From contig NZ_BAAAWU010000001.1 of the NCBI RefSeq assembly GCF_039535235.1, positions 124,001-188,000 of the forward strand: a stretch of 64,000 bases of DNA. The letters run 5' to 3'. Shown in pieces: positions 8,817 through 17,177 of this stretch. Position 1 is the first letter of the stretch, and each line of letters starts with the position of its first letter. The DNA comes from Streptomyces roseoviridis. GTDB lineage: Bacteria; Actinomycetota; Actinomycetes; Streptomycetales; Streptomycetaceae. A program made the translations under genes and the position numbers. The notes under the pieces are model-generated. The model was not told the DNA's origin. It saw only the letters and a program-made list of their open reading frames with translations, and did not search any database.

Positions 8817-9806
8817 GTGAACGAGCAGAAGCCGCAGCGGACGGAAGCCGAGGACCTGCTGTCCGGGCTCAGCGTCGACGATCGCCGCCCGGAACAGCCT
8901 GTGCTGCTGGACTCCTCCGGTGCGCCGATACAGACCTGGCGGGAGAACTACCCGTACGAGCACAGGATCCGTCGCGCGGAGTACGAGCGGACGAAACGGA
9001 TCCTGCAGATCGAGCTGCTGAAGCTGCAGCGCTGGGTGAAGGACACCGGGGCGCGGCTGGTCGTGATCTGCGAGGGGCGGGACGCGGCGGGCAAGGGCGG
9101 CACGATCCAGCGGTTCACCGAACGGCTCAACCCCCGTGGGGCACGGATCGTGGCCCTGGACAAGCCGACCGAGCGGGAGGCGGGGCAGTGGTACTTCCAG
9201 CGGTACATCGCCCACCTGCCGGCCGCCGGCGAGATCGTCTTCTTCGACCGCTCCTGGTACAACCGGGCCGGCGTCGAGAAGGTCATGGGATTCTGCACGC
9301 CCGAGGAGCACGAACTGTTCCTGCGGCAGTGTCCCGCCTTCGAAGCCATGCTGGTGGAGGACGGGATCCTGCTGGTGAAGTTCTGGTTCTCCGTCTCCCG
9401 TGCCGAACAGCGCACCCGCTTCGCGATCCGCCAGGTCGATCCCGTCCGGCAGTGGAAGCTCTCCCCCACCGACCTGGCCTCACTGGACCTGTGGGACGCC
9501 TACACCACCGCGAAGATCGAGATGTTCCGCGCGACCGACACCGCCCACGCGCCGTGGACGGTCGTCAAGAGCAACGACAAACGACGCGGTCGCCTCGAAG
9601 CCATGCGCAGCCTGCTGTGGCGCATCGACTACGACCGCAAGGACGAGGCGGCGGTGGGCCGCCCCGACGGCCTCATCGTCGGTGCCGCCGACACGCTCCT
9701 GGAGGCCGGCGAGGAACCCACCGACCTCTCCCCCACTCCCCTGGCCGGCCCTCCCCTCGGCCCCGGCCTCCACCCCGACCACGATCCCCGGCAGTCCGGT
9801 CCGTGA
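8817..9806 (+). CDS. ppk2: Polyphosphate kinase 2
   Basis: Protein of 329 residues from GTG 8817. The core (about 55-280) is a PPK2 P-loop kinase: Walker A EGRDAAGKGG (86-95), Walker B/lid FDRSWYNRAGVE (143-154), and the family strips WYFQRYIAHLPAAGEI and SRAEQRTRFAIRQVDP. PPK2 enzymes use polyphosphate to phosphorylate GDP or ADP, or run in reverse. The single-domain length and the long pre-P-loop helix suit the ADP/GDP-type class. The last 40 residues are Pro-rich and probably disordered. No neighbouring phosphate genes are seen. It is convergent with the minus-strand DUF6042-like gene. Confidence 0.92.
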   Translation: MNEQKPQRTEAEDLLSGLSVDDRRPEQPVLLDSSGAPIQTWRENYPYEHRIRRAEYERTKRILQIELLKLQRWVKDTGARLVVICEGRDAAGKGGTIQRFTERLNPRGARIVALDKPTEREAGQWYFQRYIAHLPAAGEIVFFDRSWYNRAGVEKVMGFCTPEEHELFLRQCPAFEAMLVEDGILLVKFWFSVSRAEQRTRFAIRQVDPVRQWKLSPTDLASLDLWDAYTTAKIEMFRATDTAHAPWTVVKSNDKRRGRLEAMRSLLWRIDYDRKDEAAVGRPDGLIVGAADTLLEAGEEPTDLSPTPLAGPPLGPGLHPDHDPRQSGP

Positions 9807-9827
9807 CGCCCGGCGATGTGACGCGGG

Positions 9828-9854
9828 AGGGGCCCTGAGGTCTCCGGGGCCCCT
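9828..9854. terminator. Hairpin downstream of ppk2
   Basis: Eight-base arms AGGGGCCC (9828-9835) and GGGCCCCT (9847-9854) lie 22 bp after the ppk2 stop, with an 11-base loop. Moderate strength. Confidence 0.5.
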
Positions 9855-10001
9855 GCACGGACGCGCCGTCGTCGCTGCTCCCGTGTCTGCCTGCTCGGTC
9901 CGGAAGGGCCGCGCTCACCGGCGTCACCGGTGGCGGTCTCCATGACGTCCGGCGGGAGGGTTCCCCGTCCTCGGCTCCCCCGGTGCCCGGCAGACTCCGC
10001 G

Positions 10002-10814
10002 TCACGCGTCGTCGACGACGTGCGTCAGCTGCACCCGGTCGTCGTAGAAGTGCTCCCAGTCCATGACCAGGCGGAAGCGCCGGTGCGTCTCCAGACGTTC
10101 GGCGTCGGCCGGCTCCTGGCCGCGGTACACGCGGGCGTCCCCGGACTCCGCGAGTTCCGCGAGGGCGAGGCGCACGTCGTCGGCGTCCATGCCGGTGGCG
10201 GCGGCCAGCCGGTCCAGCGAGGTGAGGACCTCCTCCGGTTCACCCCAATGGTCGACCAGGTGGTTGACCAGGGTGTTGACGAGCGGGTCGGTCCGCTGCG
10301 ACCAGCGGATCCTGTCGAGCCGCTCGACGACGTCGGCGTCCAGCGGCAGCAGGTCACCGGGCAACGGCAGTACGGCGGGCATCGACCACCGGGTGCCCTC
10401 CGGCGTCTCCTCACGGTCGGCCAGACCCCACGTCAGGTAGAGCTCGGACAGTTCCCGCACCGTCCTGGGCACCGGGAAGCCGGCGGCCGTCAGCATGGCG
10501 CCGAACTTCTCCCGACGTTCCGCCTCGAACGCCTCCCGGCCCTCCGGCGCCTCCTCGTGGTCCCACTCCTCGTCGGGCCACGAGAACGTGAGCCCACCGT
10601 CCAGGTCGCCGCCGATCATGTCCCAGTGACCGCCGAAGATCTCCTGCAGCAGATCGTCCAGAGATCCGGTGAAGCCGGAGTGGCTCGCGGTCCCGATCAG
10701 CATGGCCAGGGGCAGGCCCTGGCGGGGCAGGACGTGCTCCCAGCCCGACACCCACCAGTCGTTGTGCATCGCCAGGTCCCGGCGGGGACCGGGTACAGAC
10801 GGGTTCTCAGTCAT
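10002..10814 (-). CDS. DUF6042-like protein
   Basis: Protein of 270 residues from ATG 10814, with AAGAG about seven bases upstream. It starts with about 15 polar residues and then the strip WWVSGWEHVLPRQGLPLAML, which I associate with the actinobacterial DUF6042 family. The rest is acidic, soluble and without signal peptide or membrane segment; the second half (LDRLAAATGMDADDVRLALAELAESGDARV) looks like a winged-helix-type region. Function is unknown. It is the last gene of a minus-strand set with the 79-residue protein and the SUKH-3 immunity-like protein, so a role in contact-dependent toxin immunity is possible, but this is inference from context only. Confidence 0.6.
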   Translation of the reverse strand: MTENPSVPGPRRDLAMHNDWWVSGWEHVLPRQGLPLAMLIGTASHSGFTGSLDDLLQEIFGGHWDMIGGDLDGGLTFSWPDEEWDHEEAPEGREAFEAERREKFGAMLTAAGFPVPRTVRELSELYLTWGLADREETPEGTRWSMPAVLPLPGDLLPLDADVVERLDRIRWSQRTDPLVNTLVNHLVDHWGEPEEVLTSLDRLAAATGMDADDVRLALAELAESGDARVYRGQEPADAERLETHRRFRLVMDWEHFYDDRVQLTHVVDDA

Positions 10815-10995
10815 CCGCAGCTCTTCCTGGAAAACGGCCGGACGCTCGCAGGGTACGCACTGGGGCGGCCGCGTTCTCCCGGCCCGAGGCCGGCGGAGGT
10901 GACGGCCAGGCCGCGACGCGGTGCGGCGCACGGGCCTTTCTGGCCGGCATCGGCCGCCGCGAGAGTCGACCTGGCGACGGTGCTGATCGCGGCCG

Positions 10996-11235
10996 TCACC
11001 GAACGGGGCCGATGACCGCCAGGCCGACCTGCTCGGCCAGCCAGGCGGCGTAGCCCCGCCAGTCCCCGGTCCCATGGACGTCGACGCATACCGTGTGGGT
11101 CCCGATCCGCCGGTCGGTTCCAGGGTCGTCGCAGTTGAAGACCAGGGTGACCCCGTCGTGTTCGACCCGCCCGTCGTACCCGCGCTCCAACACCGCCGGC
11201 CAGATCACCTGGTGCCAGCGGATCGAACCGTGCAT
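10996..11235 (-). CDS. Small hypothetical protein (79 aa)
   Basis: An ATG frame of 79 residues starting MHGSIRWHQVIWPAVLERGY and ending LAVIGPVR. GC at third codon positions is high and the sequence is rich in Trp, Asp and Gly, which suggests a real small soluble protein. I do not recognise the family. No strong ribosome site is seen directly upstream. It lies 42 bp after the SUKH-3-like gene stop and 181 bp before the DUF6042-like gene, all on the minus strand, so it is probably read from the same message. Confidence 0.5.
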   Translation of the reverse strand: MHGSIRWHQVIWPAVLERGYDGRVEHDGVTLVFNCDDPGTDRRIGTHTVCVDVHGTGDWRGYAAWLAEQVGLAVIGPVR

Positions 11236-11277
11236 CTGCGTTGCGAATGCCGGTGGCCGGCACCTCCACGACGGGCC

Positions 11278-11736
11278 CTAGAAGAACGTCATGTCCCAGT
11301 GGCCCGAGATCAGGGCCCGCACGGCGTCCTCGAACCCGTGCGCGACCCGCTGAACTCCCGCGTCACCACCGAGGACGATGTCACCGTTCTCCGCGAGGAG
11401 AACCACCTCCTCGGTCTCGAAGGCGATGCCCACCGGCAGGGCGGACATCCCGAGGCGCTTCTCGTAGTGCCGCACGTTCGGCGCGAACGCCTGCGCGGCC
11501 TCCGCGACCGAGATCGTCAGCGACGTCTCGTCCCCGGTCACGTGCGACGGCCAGAAGACCGTCGTCTCGCCGTACGTCCCGAGGAACTCCACGAGCCCGT
11601 CGGTGACGTCGAAACCCGCCTCCCGGTAGGCCAGGCGGGCCGCCTCGACGTCCACAGGACCGCACTCGACGCGCGAGGCACCGGCGAACGCCCTGCTGAG
11701 GGACTCCTCCCTCAGCCTGCTGTGCTCGTCACCCAT
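11278..11736 (-). CDS. SUKH-3 family immunity-like protein
   Basis: Protein of 152 residues from ATG 11736. The arrangement (RVECGPVDVEAARLAYREAGFDVTDGLVEFLGTYG split over residues 22-56, then a beta-rich half with LGMSALPVGIAFETEEVVLLAENGDIVLG) fits the SUKH-3 clade of SMI1/KNR4-type proteins. Members act as immunity proteins that bind and neutralise polymorphic toxin domains in the cytoplasm. No polymorphic toxin is encoded within 10 kb either side, so this is an orphan immunity candidate. It heads a minus-strand set of three small soluble proteins. Confidence 0.75.
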   Translation of the reverse strand: MGDEHSRLREESLSRAFAGASRVECGPVDVEAARLAYREAGFDVTDGLVEFLGTYGETTVFWPSHVTGDETSLTISVAEAAQAFAPNVRHYEKRLGMSALPVGIAFETEEVVLLAENGDIVLGGDAGVQRVAHGFEDAVRALISGHWDMTFF

Positions 11737-11791
11737 CCGGTGAGCACCTCTCTTGTCACCTCGCCCCGACGCCCACGTGAACGCGCGGTCC

Positions 11792-12848
11792 TCACGGCAG
11801 TCGGGAGTACTCGTCGGCCCCGACCGGGGGGTCCGCAGTCCATCGGCCGTCCACCGCGAGGCGACCGGCCTGCCGTCGCGGGCGGAGCCGCCGTGCGATC
11901 CTCACGCCCACGCATGCCAGCACGGTGGCCGTGGTCAGCCGGCGCATCGCGGTGCGCCGGCGTCCGCCCCAGCCGCCGTGGGTGGCGCCCGCGCCCGGCG
12001 CGGGCGCGTACAGGTTGCCGTGGCCTGCGGGGGCGGGTTCCGTTCGTGACAGATGGGTCCTGTCCACCTGCCGGGACATCGTCCGCTCCACCGTCCCGGG
12101 CACGAGGCGGGACCCCAGCACCAGGAAACGGCCCATGGGCCCGGCCACGGCCTCGCGGCGGGGCACGCGGACCAGGTCCACGACCGCCCGTGCCACGCGC
12201 TCCGGGCTGTAGACGGGGGCATCGGAAGCGGCTTGCGTCCCGTGTGGTTCGCGGCGTGCTCGAACAGCGGTGTGTCGATGGTGGCCGGCAGCACCGTACA
12301 CACGTGGATGCCCTTGGCCTTGTCCAGCCGCAGCTCCTGGCGCAGGCTCGCGCTCAGCGCCCGTACGGCGTGCTTGGACATGCCGTAGGCGTGCGTGTAC
12401 GGCTGGCCGGCGACGCCCACGACGGACGAGACGTTGACCAGTGTGCCGCTGCCCTGCTCGCGCATGACCCGCAGGGCGGCGCGGGCTCCGTGCACACAGC
12501 CCATGACGTTGACGTCCAGGACCTTGCGGAAGTCCTCCAAGGGGGTCGCCTCGAAGGGCCCGAAGAGGGTGACGCCGCGCAGTTGACCCAGACGTCGATG
12601 CGGCCGAAGCGCTGCACGGCACGGCGGGCGAGGTCGTCGACGGCGCCCGGGTCCGTGACGTCGGTCGGTACGGCCAGTGCTCGTGCGCCACGGTGACGTC
12701 CGCACTCCCGCCCGACCGTCTCCAGTGCCTCGGCGCGCCGGGCCGCCATGACCACGGAGCACCCTCTGCGGGCGAACGCGAGGGCGGTCGCCCGGCCGAT
12801 GCCGCTGGAAGCGCCGGTGATCACGACCACGGAATCCCGCACTCGCAT
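11792..12848 (-). pseudogene. SDR-family oxidoreductase with two single-base frameshifts
   Basis: The gene starts at ATG 12848 (AAGGAAGG upstream) and opens as a classical short-chain dehydrogenase: cofactor loop GASSGIGRATA, then DVTDPGAVDDL. The frame breaks near 12575, at the VNCAG motif, where one C of a short run is missing. It continues in another frame with VSSVVGVAG and the active-site YGMSK, then breaks again at the five-G run 12215-12219 and ends at 11792. Adding one base at each point restores a 352-residue SDR with the C-terminal extension common in streptomycete homologues. All catalytic residues are otherwise intact. Both breaks are one base short in homopolymers, so sequencing error is as likely as true inactivation. 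Confidence 0.85.
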
Positions 12849-12953
12849 GGAGAAGCCTTCCTTCGAACGGTTCGTCCGCCGGGCCTCGGGAGTGCCGGGA
12901 CGGACTCTTCCACGGGGGTGCCCGCCTCTTCCCCGCCGCGGGCCCGAGGTGGC

Positions 12954-13679
12954 TCAGCCTTCGACGCCGGTGGCGGAGTGGGACGCTCCGACGGGCTTGG
13001 ACTCGGGTGATCCGCGTTGCCTGAGGTAGATGGCGAGGATGGCCATCGAGGCGACCGCCAGCAGTTCGGACTGCCAGTTCTGCAGCGTGCGGCTCCAGAA
13101 CTCCGCGGAGGACAGGTAGTGCGCCCACGTGGTGGGCGCTTCCAGACGGCGCAGCTGCTCCTCGTTGTGGGCCGCGACGCCGGTGACCGACTGGGCGAGC
13201 CAGGAGAGCACGAAGACGAGGCCCATGACCAGTCCCAGCGAGCGGGAGAAGACCAGTCCGCGCCAGTCCTTGTGCGCGGCCCAGCGGGGGGAGTCGTCGC
13301 GGGCGTACTCCCCGACCCTCTGGTCCTCGTCCGACTCGGTGCCGGCCTGCTCCGGTTTCTTCGACTCCGGCGAGCCCCGCTGCACGAGCCAGACGGTCGC
13401 GAAGATGTACAGGAAGAACTGCAGGTACTCCGACTGCCAGTTCTCCGTGACGTCGACCGCGAAGTCCGACGACGTCACATAGGCGCCGAAGCCGACGGGG
13501 TTCATGCCGTCGCTGACGAGCTGGTTGTTGAACTCCGCGTGCCCCGCCACGGCCTGGCCCACCAGCGCGAGCAGGAACGTGGTCAGGAAGAACAGGCCCA
13601 GGCTGTTGTGCCGCAGGAAGCGCCGGGCGCGGTGCGGGGACCGCTGGTCGTTCCCGCCGGTCTCCTGTGCGGGGCTCAC
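12954..13679 (-). CDS. DUF6766 family membrane protein with internal duplication
   Basis: Protein of 241 residues from GTG 13679. Four hydrophobic segments (about 25-46, 84-99, 144-167, 204-220). It consists of two similar halves: each ends with NWQSE followed by a membrane helix and the cytoplasmic strip QRGSPESK (halves ending near 107 and 228). This is typical of the DUF6766 family, of unknown role. The start codon overlaps the stop of the upstream 27-residue gene by four bases (GTGA), so translation should be coupled. The upstream lipoprotein gene completes a three-gene operon. Confidence 0.75.
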   Translation of the reverse strand: MSPAQETGGNDQRSPHRARRFLRHNSLGLFFLTTFLLALVGQAVAGHAEFNNQLVSDGMNPVGFGAYVTSSDFAVDVTENWQSEYLQFFLYIFATVWLVQRGSPESKKPEQAGTESDEDQRVGEYARDDSPRWAAHKDWRGLVFSRSLGLVMGLVFVLSWLAQSVTGVAAHNEEQLRRLEAPTTWAHYLSSAEFWSRTLQNWQSELLAVASMAILAIYLRQRGSPESKPVGASHSATGVEG

Positions 13680-13759
13680 CGGTGCATCACCCCCAGCGTC
13701 ATGAAGTACGCCAGACCACCGAAGATGATGAGCAGGGTCACGGTGAACAGTGTCCTCAT
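13676..13759 (-). CDS. 27-residue single-span membrane microprotein
   Basis: ATG 13759 with GAGGG four bases upstream opens a 27-codon frame that ends in TGA at 13678-13676, overlapping the GTG of the DUF6766 gene in a GTGA arrangement. The peptide starts MRTLFTVTLLIIFGG and ends GVMHR. It is one hydrophobic helix of about 20 residues with basic ends, so it should sit in the membrane beside DUF6766. The preceding lipoprotein stop is only six bases away. Tight packing, a good ribosome site and the coupled overlap make it a likely real gene, though it is shorter than common annotation cut-offs. Confidence 0.7.
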   Translation of the reverse strand: MRTLFTVTLLIIFGGLAYFMTLGVMHR

Positions 13760-13765
13760 GGTCCC

Positions 13766-14188
13766 TCACCCGCCCTTGATCTCGCACGCGTACGGCCGCT
13801 GGGGGCGAGGCCGGCACCCGGCGGCCGTCACCTTCCAGCCGGTGGGGAAGTGCGCCAGGAAGAGGGTGTCCCCCTCCAGCACCACCCGGGCCTGATCTCC
13901 GTACACGTCCACGGTCCGTACGGCGCCGGCCGCCGAAAGCTCCCGCTCCCCGATCGCCCGGCCGATCGCCTGCCCGCAGCGGCTCTCGGCCGACTGCTCC
14001 AGTTCTTCCCTGGTGGCGGGCGCGAGGGCCGCGCACAAGCGCTCGTGCTGTCCGGCCCGCAGGGCCTGCTCGAAACGGGTGACTTCCGCCGTCACCTCGT
14101 CACGCCGCTCAGGGAGCGTGCCGCAGGCACTGACCGCGGCGAGGACCGCCAGCACGCCGATCGCCGGCCCGTACCGCGGTGCTCGCAT
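13766..14188 (-). CDS. Putative lipoprotein
   Basis: Protein of 140 residues from ATG 14188, with GGGAGGCAGG directly upstream. A type II signal peptide ends in a lipobox with Cys22 (AVSAC). The mature part has an alpha-helical section (RDEVTAEVTRFEQALRAGQ, then LAPATREELEQS) and a beta section (VDVYGDQARVVLEGD and FLAHFPTGWKVTAAGC) with four cysteines. This layout resembles small actinobacterial lipoproteins with a cystatin/NTF2-like tail, function unknown. It should be anchored outside the membrane. First gene of an operon with the microprotein and DUF6766. Confidence 0.8.
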   Translation of the reverse strand: MRAPRYGPAIGVLAVLAAVSACGTLPERRDEVTAEVTRFEQALRAGQHERLCAALAPATREELEQSAESRCGQAIGRAIGERELSAAGAVRTVDVYGDQARVVLEGDTLFLAHFPTGWKVTAAGCRPRPQRPYACEIKGG

Positions 14189-14418
14189 CCTGCCTCCCGG
14201 CGGCCTGGGCGGAAACGGGTCCACCACGGTCGATCACCTGACACACGAATACCCCTTATGGGACCCGTACGCCTGTCGGCCCGCAACCGGAGCCGGCTCG
14301 CGGGCAGTGCCAAGGACCCTTTCCCGGCACCGGCTTGGGTGCCCCGGTCGCCGAAGAAGCGTTTTTGACCACCTCCGGGGCACAGACGGCGACCCGTGAT
14401 CGATCTATGGTGACGTCC

Positions 14419-14832
14419 ATGGGAGTGCAGTCGGCGATCGCAGTGCTGGTCGAAGAGGCGGAGCAGCAGGTCAGGGAGCGGATGTGGGATCCGTCGTCGG
14501 GCGACCGGGCCCTGGCGTTGGAAACGGCCGCCGGACTGCGCGAGGCGGTCGGGGCCGGGCAGGACGGGGAGGACCTTCCCGACATCGAGAGGCTGGCGCA
14601 CCTGCGCGAGGCCCTGGCCGCGTTGGCGATCACCCTGGCCCGTACCCACGGCCGTCTCGCGTGGTTCCTCGCCGCGTGCATCGAGGCGCTCTCACCCATC
14701 CTTCACTGGCGGGCCCTGCCCGCGGGCCAGGCACCGGCGTTCGGCACCACGCATCCGACGCCCGAACAGCTCACCGACGCGGAGGACGCGTTGCGGCAGC
14801 TGGCCGCCACACTGACCCGGATCGCGGCGTAG
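14419..14832 (+). CDS. Hypothetical soluble protein
   Basis: Protein of 137 residues from ATG 14419 (ATG 14407, twelve bases earlier, is an alternative). It is mostly alpha-helical and Ala/Leu/Glu-rich with no signal peptide; one segment (RLAWFLAACIEALSPILHW) is hydrophobic but probably amphipathic rather than spanning. I do not recognise the family. GC3 is high throughout and the frame is free of competing genes, so coding potential is good. It is convergent with the second YbdK gene, with a repeat-containing spacer between them. Confidence 0.65.
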   Translation: MGVQSAIAVLVEEAEQQVRERMWDPSSGDRALALETAAGLREAVGAGQDGEDLPDIERLAHLREALAALAITLARTHGRLAWFLAACIEALSPILHWRALPAGQAPAFGTTHPTPEQLTDAEDALRQLAATLTRIAA

Positions 14833-14928
14833 GAGCCGGATCCGGCTCCGTCGGCGGCTCCCGCTCCCGAAGGCGCGGGACCGCACGCACACGGGCGCAA
14901 CCGCCCGAGCGCAACCGCCCGAGCGCAT

Positions 14929-14987
14929 CCGCCGGACCGACGCGGTGAACCGGTCCGGCGGACCGACGCGGTGAGCCGGTCCGGCGG
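14929..14987. repeat. Two-unit inverted/direct repeat, probable terminator
   Basis: CCGCCGGACCG at 14929-14939 pairs perfectly with CGGTCCGGCGG at 14951-14961, and the second half recurs at 14977-14987 (26-base period, with ACCGACGCGGTGA between). Upstream, CGCAACCGCCCGAG occurs twice. It lies between convergent genes ending at 14832 and 15055, so it likely acts as a bidirectional terminator with alternative stems. Confidence 0.6.
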
Positions 14988-15054
14988 ACGCGGTCGGACG
15001 CGGTCCTGACGCGGCCGGGCGGCGTCGCCCGTCTGACGGGTCCGTCTCCGGCGG

Positions 15055-16158
15055 TCAGTCGGCTTCGCCGGCCGTGATGCGCACGCACTCCCGCACGACC
15101 TCGCCCAGATCGCACCCGCCGGCGTGGAGCTCGCGCTGGCGCTGGGCTCCACCGCCGCGGGCGAGCAGGGCAGCCAGCGCCCGGTGGGCCCCGTCCCGGT
15201 CGCCGGAGTCGCGCAGGGCCGCGTCGGTGTGTTCCAGCAGTACCTCCATGGCCGCTTCCGCGGGCGTCTCGCGCAGGGTGCGGGGGTCGAGGAGGGGCCC
15301 CTGGAGGCCGGAGCGGCCGGCCCGCCAGGACGCGAGGCGCAGGAGCCCGGCCGGGATCCGGGCGGGCGGTTCGCCGTCGCGCCAGGCGCGGGCGGCGGTT
15401 TCCACCAGCGCGCGGGCCAGGGTCGCCACAAGGACGGTGGTGTCCGCCTCCAGGCAGACGTCGGCGACGCGGATCTCGACGGTCGGGTAGTTCTGGGACA
15501 GCCGGGCGTCGAAGTAGATCATGCCCGTGTCGCGCAGGACACCGGTGGCCAGCATGTCGCGCACCCGCTCGTGGTAGCCCTCGGCGCTGCCGAACGGCTC
15601 GTAGGGCCCGGCGGACGGCCAGCGGTTCCAGACCCGGCTGCGGTAGCTGCTGTATCCGCTGTCCTGTCCGTCCCAGAAGGGCGAGTTCCCGCTGATGGCG
15701 TTCAGCAGATACAGCCAGGGCCGGATCCGGTCCAGGACGGCGACGCCCTCCTCGTCGGACTCCACGGAGACGTGGACGTGGCAACCGCAGGTGAGCTGCT
15801 CCTGCGTGGTGAGGGCGAACTGCTCCGCCATCCACCGGTAGCGGGGGCCGAGGTTCCGTGACGGCTCCACCGGCAGCGGCGAGGTCGCGAGCGCCGCGAC
15901 CCGGGCGCCCGCCTCGGACGCGTGCCGCCCCGCCATCCCGCGCAGGCGGACGATCTCCTCGCGCAGTTCGCGCATGTCGCTCAACGGACGGGTCGCGAAC
16001 TCCACCTGCTCTTGATGCAGCTCCTTCTCGAACGCGTCCTGCTCCTCCCCGTTCCCGTTGACGGCCTGGGCCGCCAGCACCGCCGACGACACCGCCAGCG
16101 GCTCGCCCGTCGTGGCGCTGACGAGCAGCAGTTCCTCTTCGACTCCTACGGTGCGCAT
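15055..16158 (-). CDS. YbdK-family carboxylate-amine ligase, copy 2
   Basis: Protein of 367 residues from ATG 16158, with AGGAG five bases upstream. It starts directly with MRTVGVEEELLLV, the family signature, and has CGCHVHVSVESDEEG, the GNSPFWDGQDSGYSSYRSR strip and YPTVEIRVADVCLEADTTV, so the active site appears complete. Length is normal for the family (about 370). It should form a gamma-glutamyl or related amide using ATP; the natural substrate is not readable. It differs clearly from copy 1 at 3551 (no N-terminal tail, other C-terminus), so they are diverged paralogues and not a recent duplication. Confidence 0.9.
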   Translation of the reverse strand: MRTVGVEEELLLVSATTGEPLAVSSAVLAAQAVNGNGEEQDAFEKELHQEQVEFATRPLSDMRELREEIVRLRGMAGRHASEAGARVAALATSPLPVEPSRNLGPRYRWMAEQFALTTQEQLTCGCHVHVSVESDEEGVAVLDRIRPWLYLLNAISGNSPFWDGQDSGYSSYRSRVWNRWPSAGPYEPFGSAEGYHERVRDMLATGVLRDTGMIYFDARLSQNYPTVEIRVADVCLEADTTVLVATLARALVETAARAWRDGEPPARIPAGLLRLASWRAGRSGLQGPLLDPRTLRETPAEAAMEVLLEHTDAALRDSGDRDGAHRALAALLARGGGAQRQRELHAGGCDLGEVVRECVRITAGEAD

Positions 16159-16490
16159 CAAAGCTCCTGTACGACACGGGCCGTCCCCGGCCCCTGGGCC
16201 CGGACCCCGTAACCGGTAAGTCCGCAGGTCATCCGTATGCCCAGGACGGCGGGGGTGACGCCCCCGCCTCGCGAAAAGATCAGCCGCCCGCCCGGCGTGC
16301 GGGACGGACGCCTCCCGCCGGCCGCCATCACGGGGAGGCGTTCGGCCGCCGCCCGTCACTCTTTGCAGTGAGAGGTGGACTCTCCGTGATGCGACGGCGT
16401 GTCGGGCCGGGAGACATGGCGTGTGGGTGCTAGAGAGCGCCCGCTCGTCGTGCCCGGTGGATGCGTCCACGGGCGGAAGGAAGTACTCCC
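16159..16490. other. Divergent intergenic region with a hairpin
   Basis: This 332-bp spacer separates the start of the YbdK gene from the DUF4142 gene. It contains a 9-bp inverted repeat, ACGCCTCCC at 16308-16316 and GGGAGGCGT at 16333-16341. I see no convincing -10/-35 pair and no coding frame. Promoters for both genes must lie here. Confidence 0.5.
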
Positions 16491-17171
16491 ATGCGGATCA
16501 GCGTCATATCGGCCACCGCGCTCGTGGCCGCCACGGCGTTCTTCGGCGCGCCCCAGGCGGTCGCCGCCGAGCTCACCGATCAGGACCGGATGTTCCTCGA
16601 GGCGGCGCACCAGGGCAACCTCGCGGAGATCGCCGCCGGACAGGACGCCCAGCGGCACGCGACCACCTCGTGCGTGAAGGCGGTCGGGGGCGTGCTCGTG
16701 CGGGATCACGGAAAGCTGGACGCGGACGTGACGGCGCTGGCCAAGAAGCTCGGCGTGTCCCTCCCGGCGGGGCCGGAGCCGGAGGAGGAGCGGAAGCTGG
16801 AGGCGCTGCGGTCGAAGTCCGGGACGCCGGCGTACGACGCGGGCTGGCTGGCCGGGCAGGAGGCCGCGCACACCAAGACCCTCGCCCTGATCGACCAGGA
16901 GCTCAAGACCGGCCGCAACAGCGAGGTCTTCGCGGCGGCCAGGTCCGCCCGACCCGTCGTCGCGATGCACCTGGACATGGTGCGCGGCGGAGTCTGTCAC
17001 GCCGCGAAGGCGCCCGAGAACGTCCACGCGGGCAGCGGCGGGCAGCTCGCGGCCCTCACCAACGACCGTGAAGTGCTCGGCACGGCGGCGGTCGGGAGCG
17101 GGCTCCTGCTCGTGGCCGGCGCCGGCTGGTGGACCGTACGAGCGCGCCGCCGCGCCTCCGGCCGGAGCTGA
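16491..17171 (+). CDS. Secreted DUF4142 protein with C-terminal membrane anchor
   Basis: Protein of 226 residues from ATG 16491 (GGAAGGAAG upstream). Signal peptide 1-24 ends QAVAA before ELTDQD. Residues about 28-165 are a helical DUF4142 (ferritin-like bundle) domain: DRMFLEAAHQGNLAEIAAGQ and HGKLDADVTALAKKLGV. A late hydrophobic helix (about 192-212) followed by RARRRASGRS anchors the C-terminus in the membrane. It is followed after six bases by a class F sortase, so the two are almost certainly one operon. It has no LPXTG motif, so it is an unlikely sortase substrate itself. The function of DUF4142 proteins is unknown. Confidence 0.85.
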   Translation: MRISVISATALVAATAFFGAPQAVAAELTDQDRMFLEAAHQGNLAEIAAGQDAQRHATTSCVKAVGGVLVRDHGKLDADVTALAKKLGVSLPAGPEPEEERKLEALRSKSGTPAYDAGWLAGQEAAHTKTLALIDQELKTGRNSEVFAAARSARPVVAMHLDMVRGGVCHAAKAPENVHAGSGGQLAALTNDREVLGTAAVGSGLLLVAGAGWWTVRARRRASGRS

Positions 17172-17177
17172 CCGGAC

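Noticed and set aside
14900..15000. Repeated CCGGTCCGGCGG stretches as a possible CRISPR array
   Set aside because: Only two or three short units with no spacers of even length and no cas genes; it fits a terminator-type repeat.
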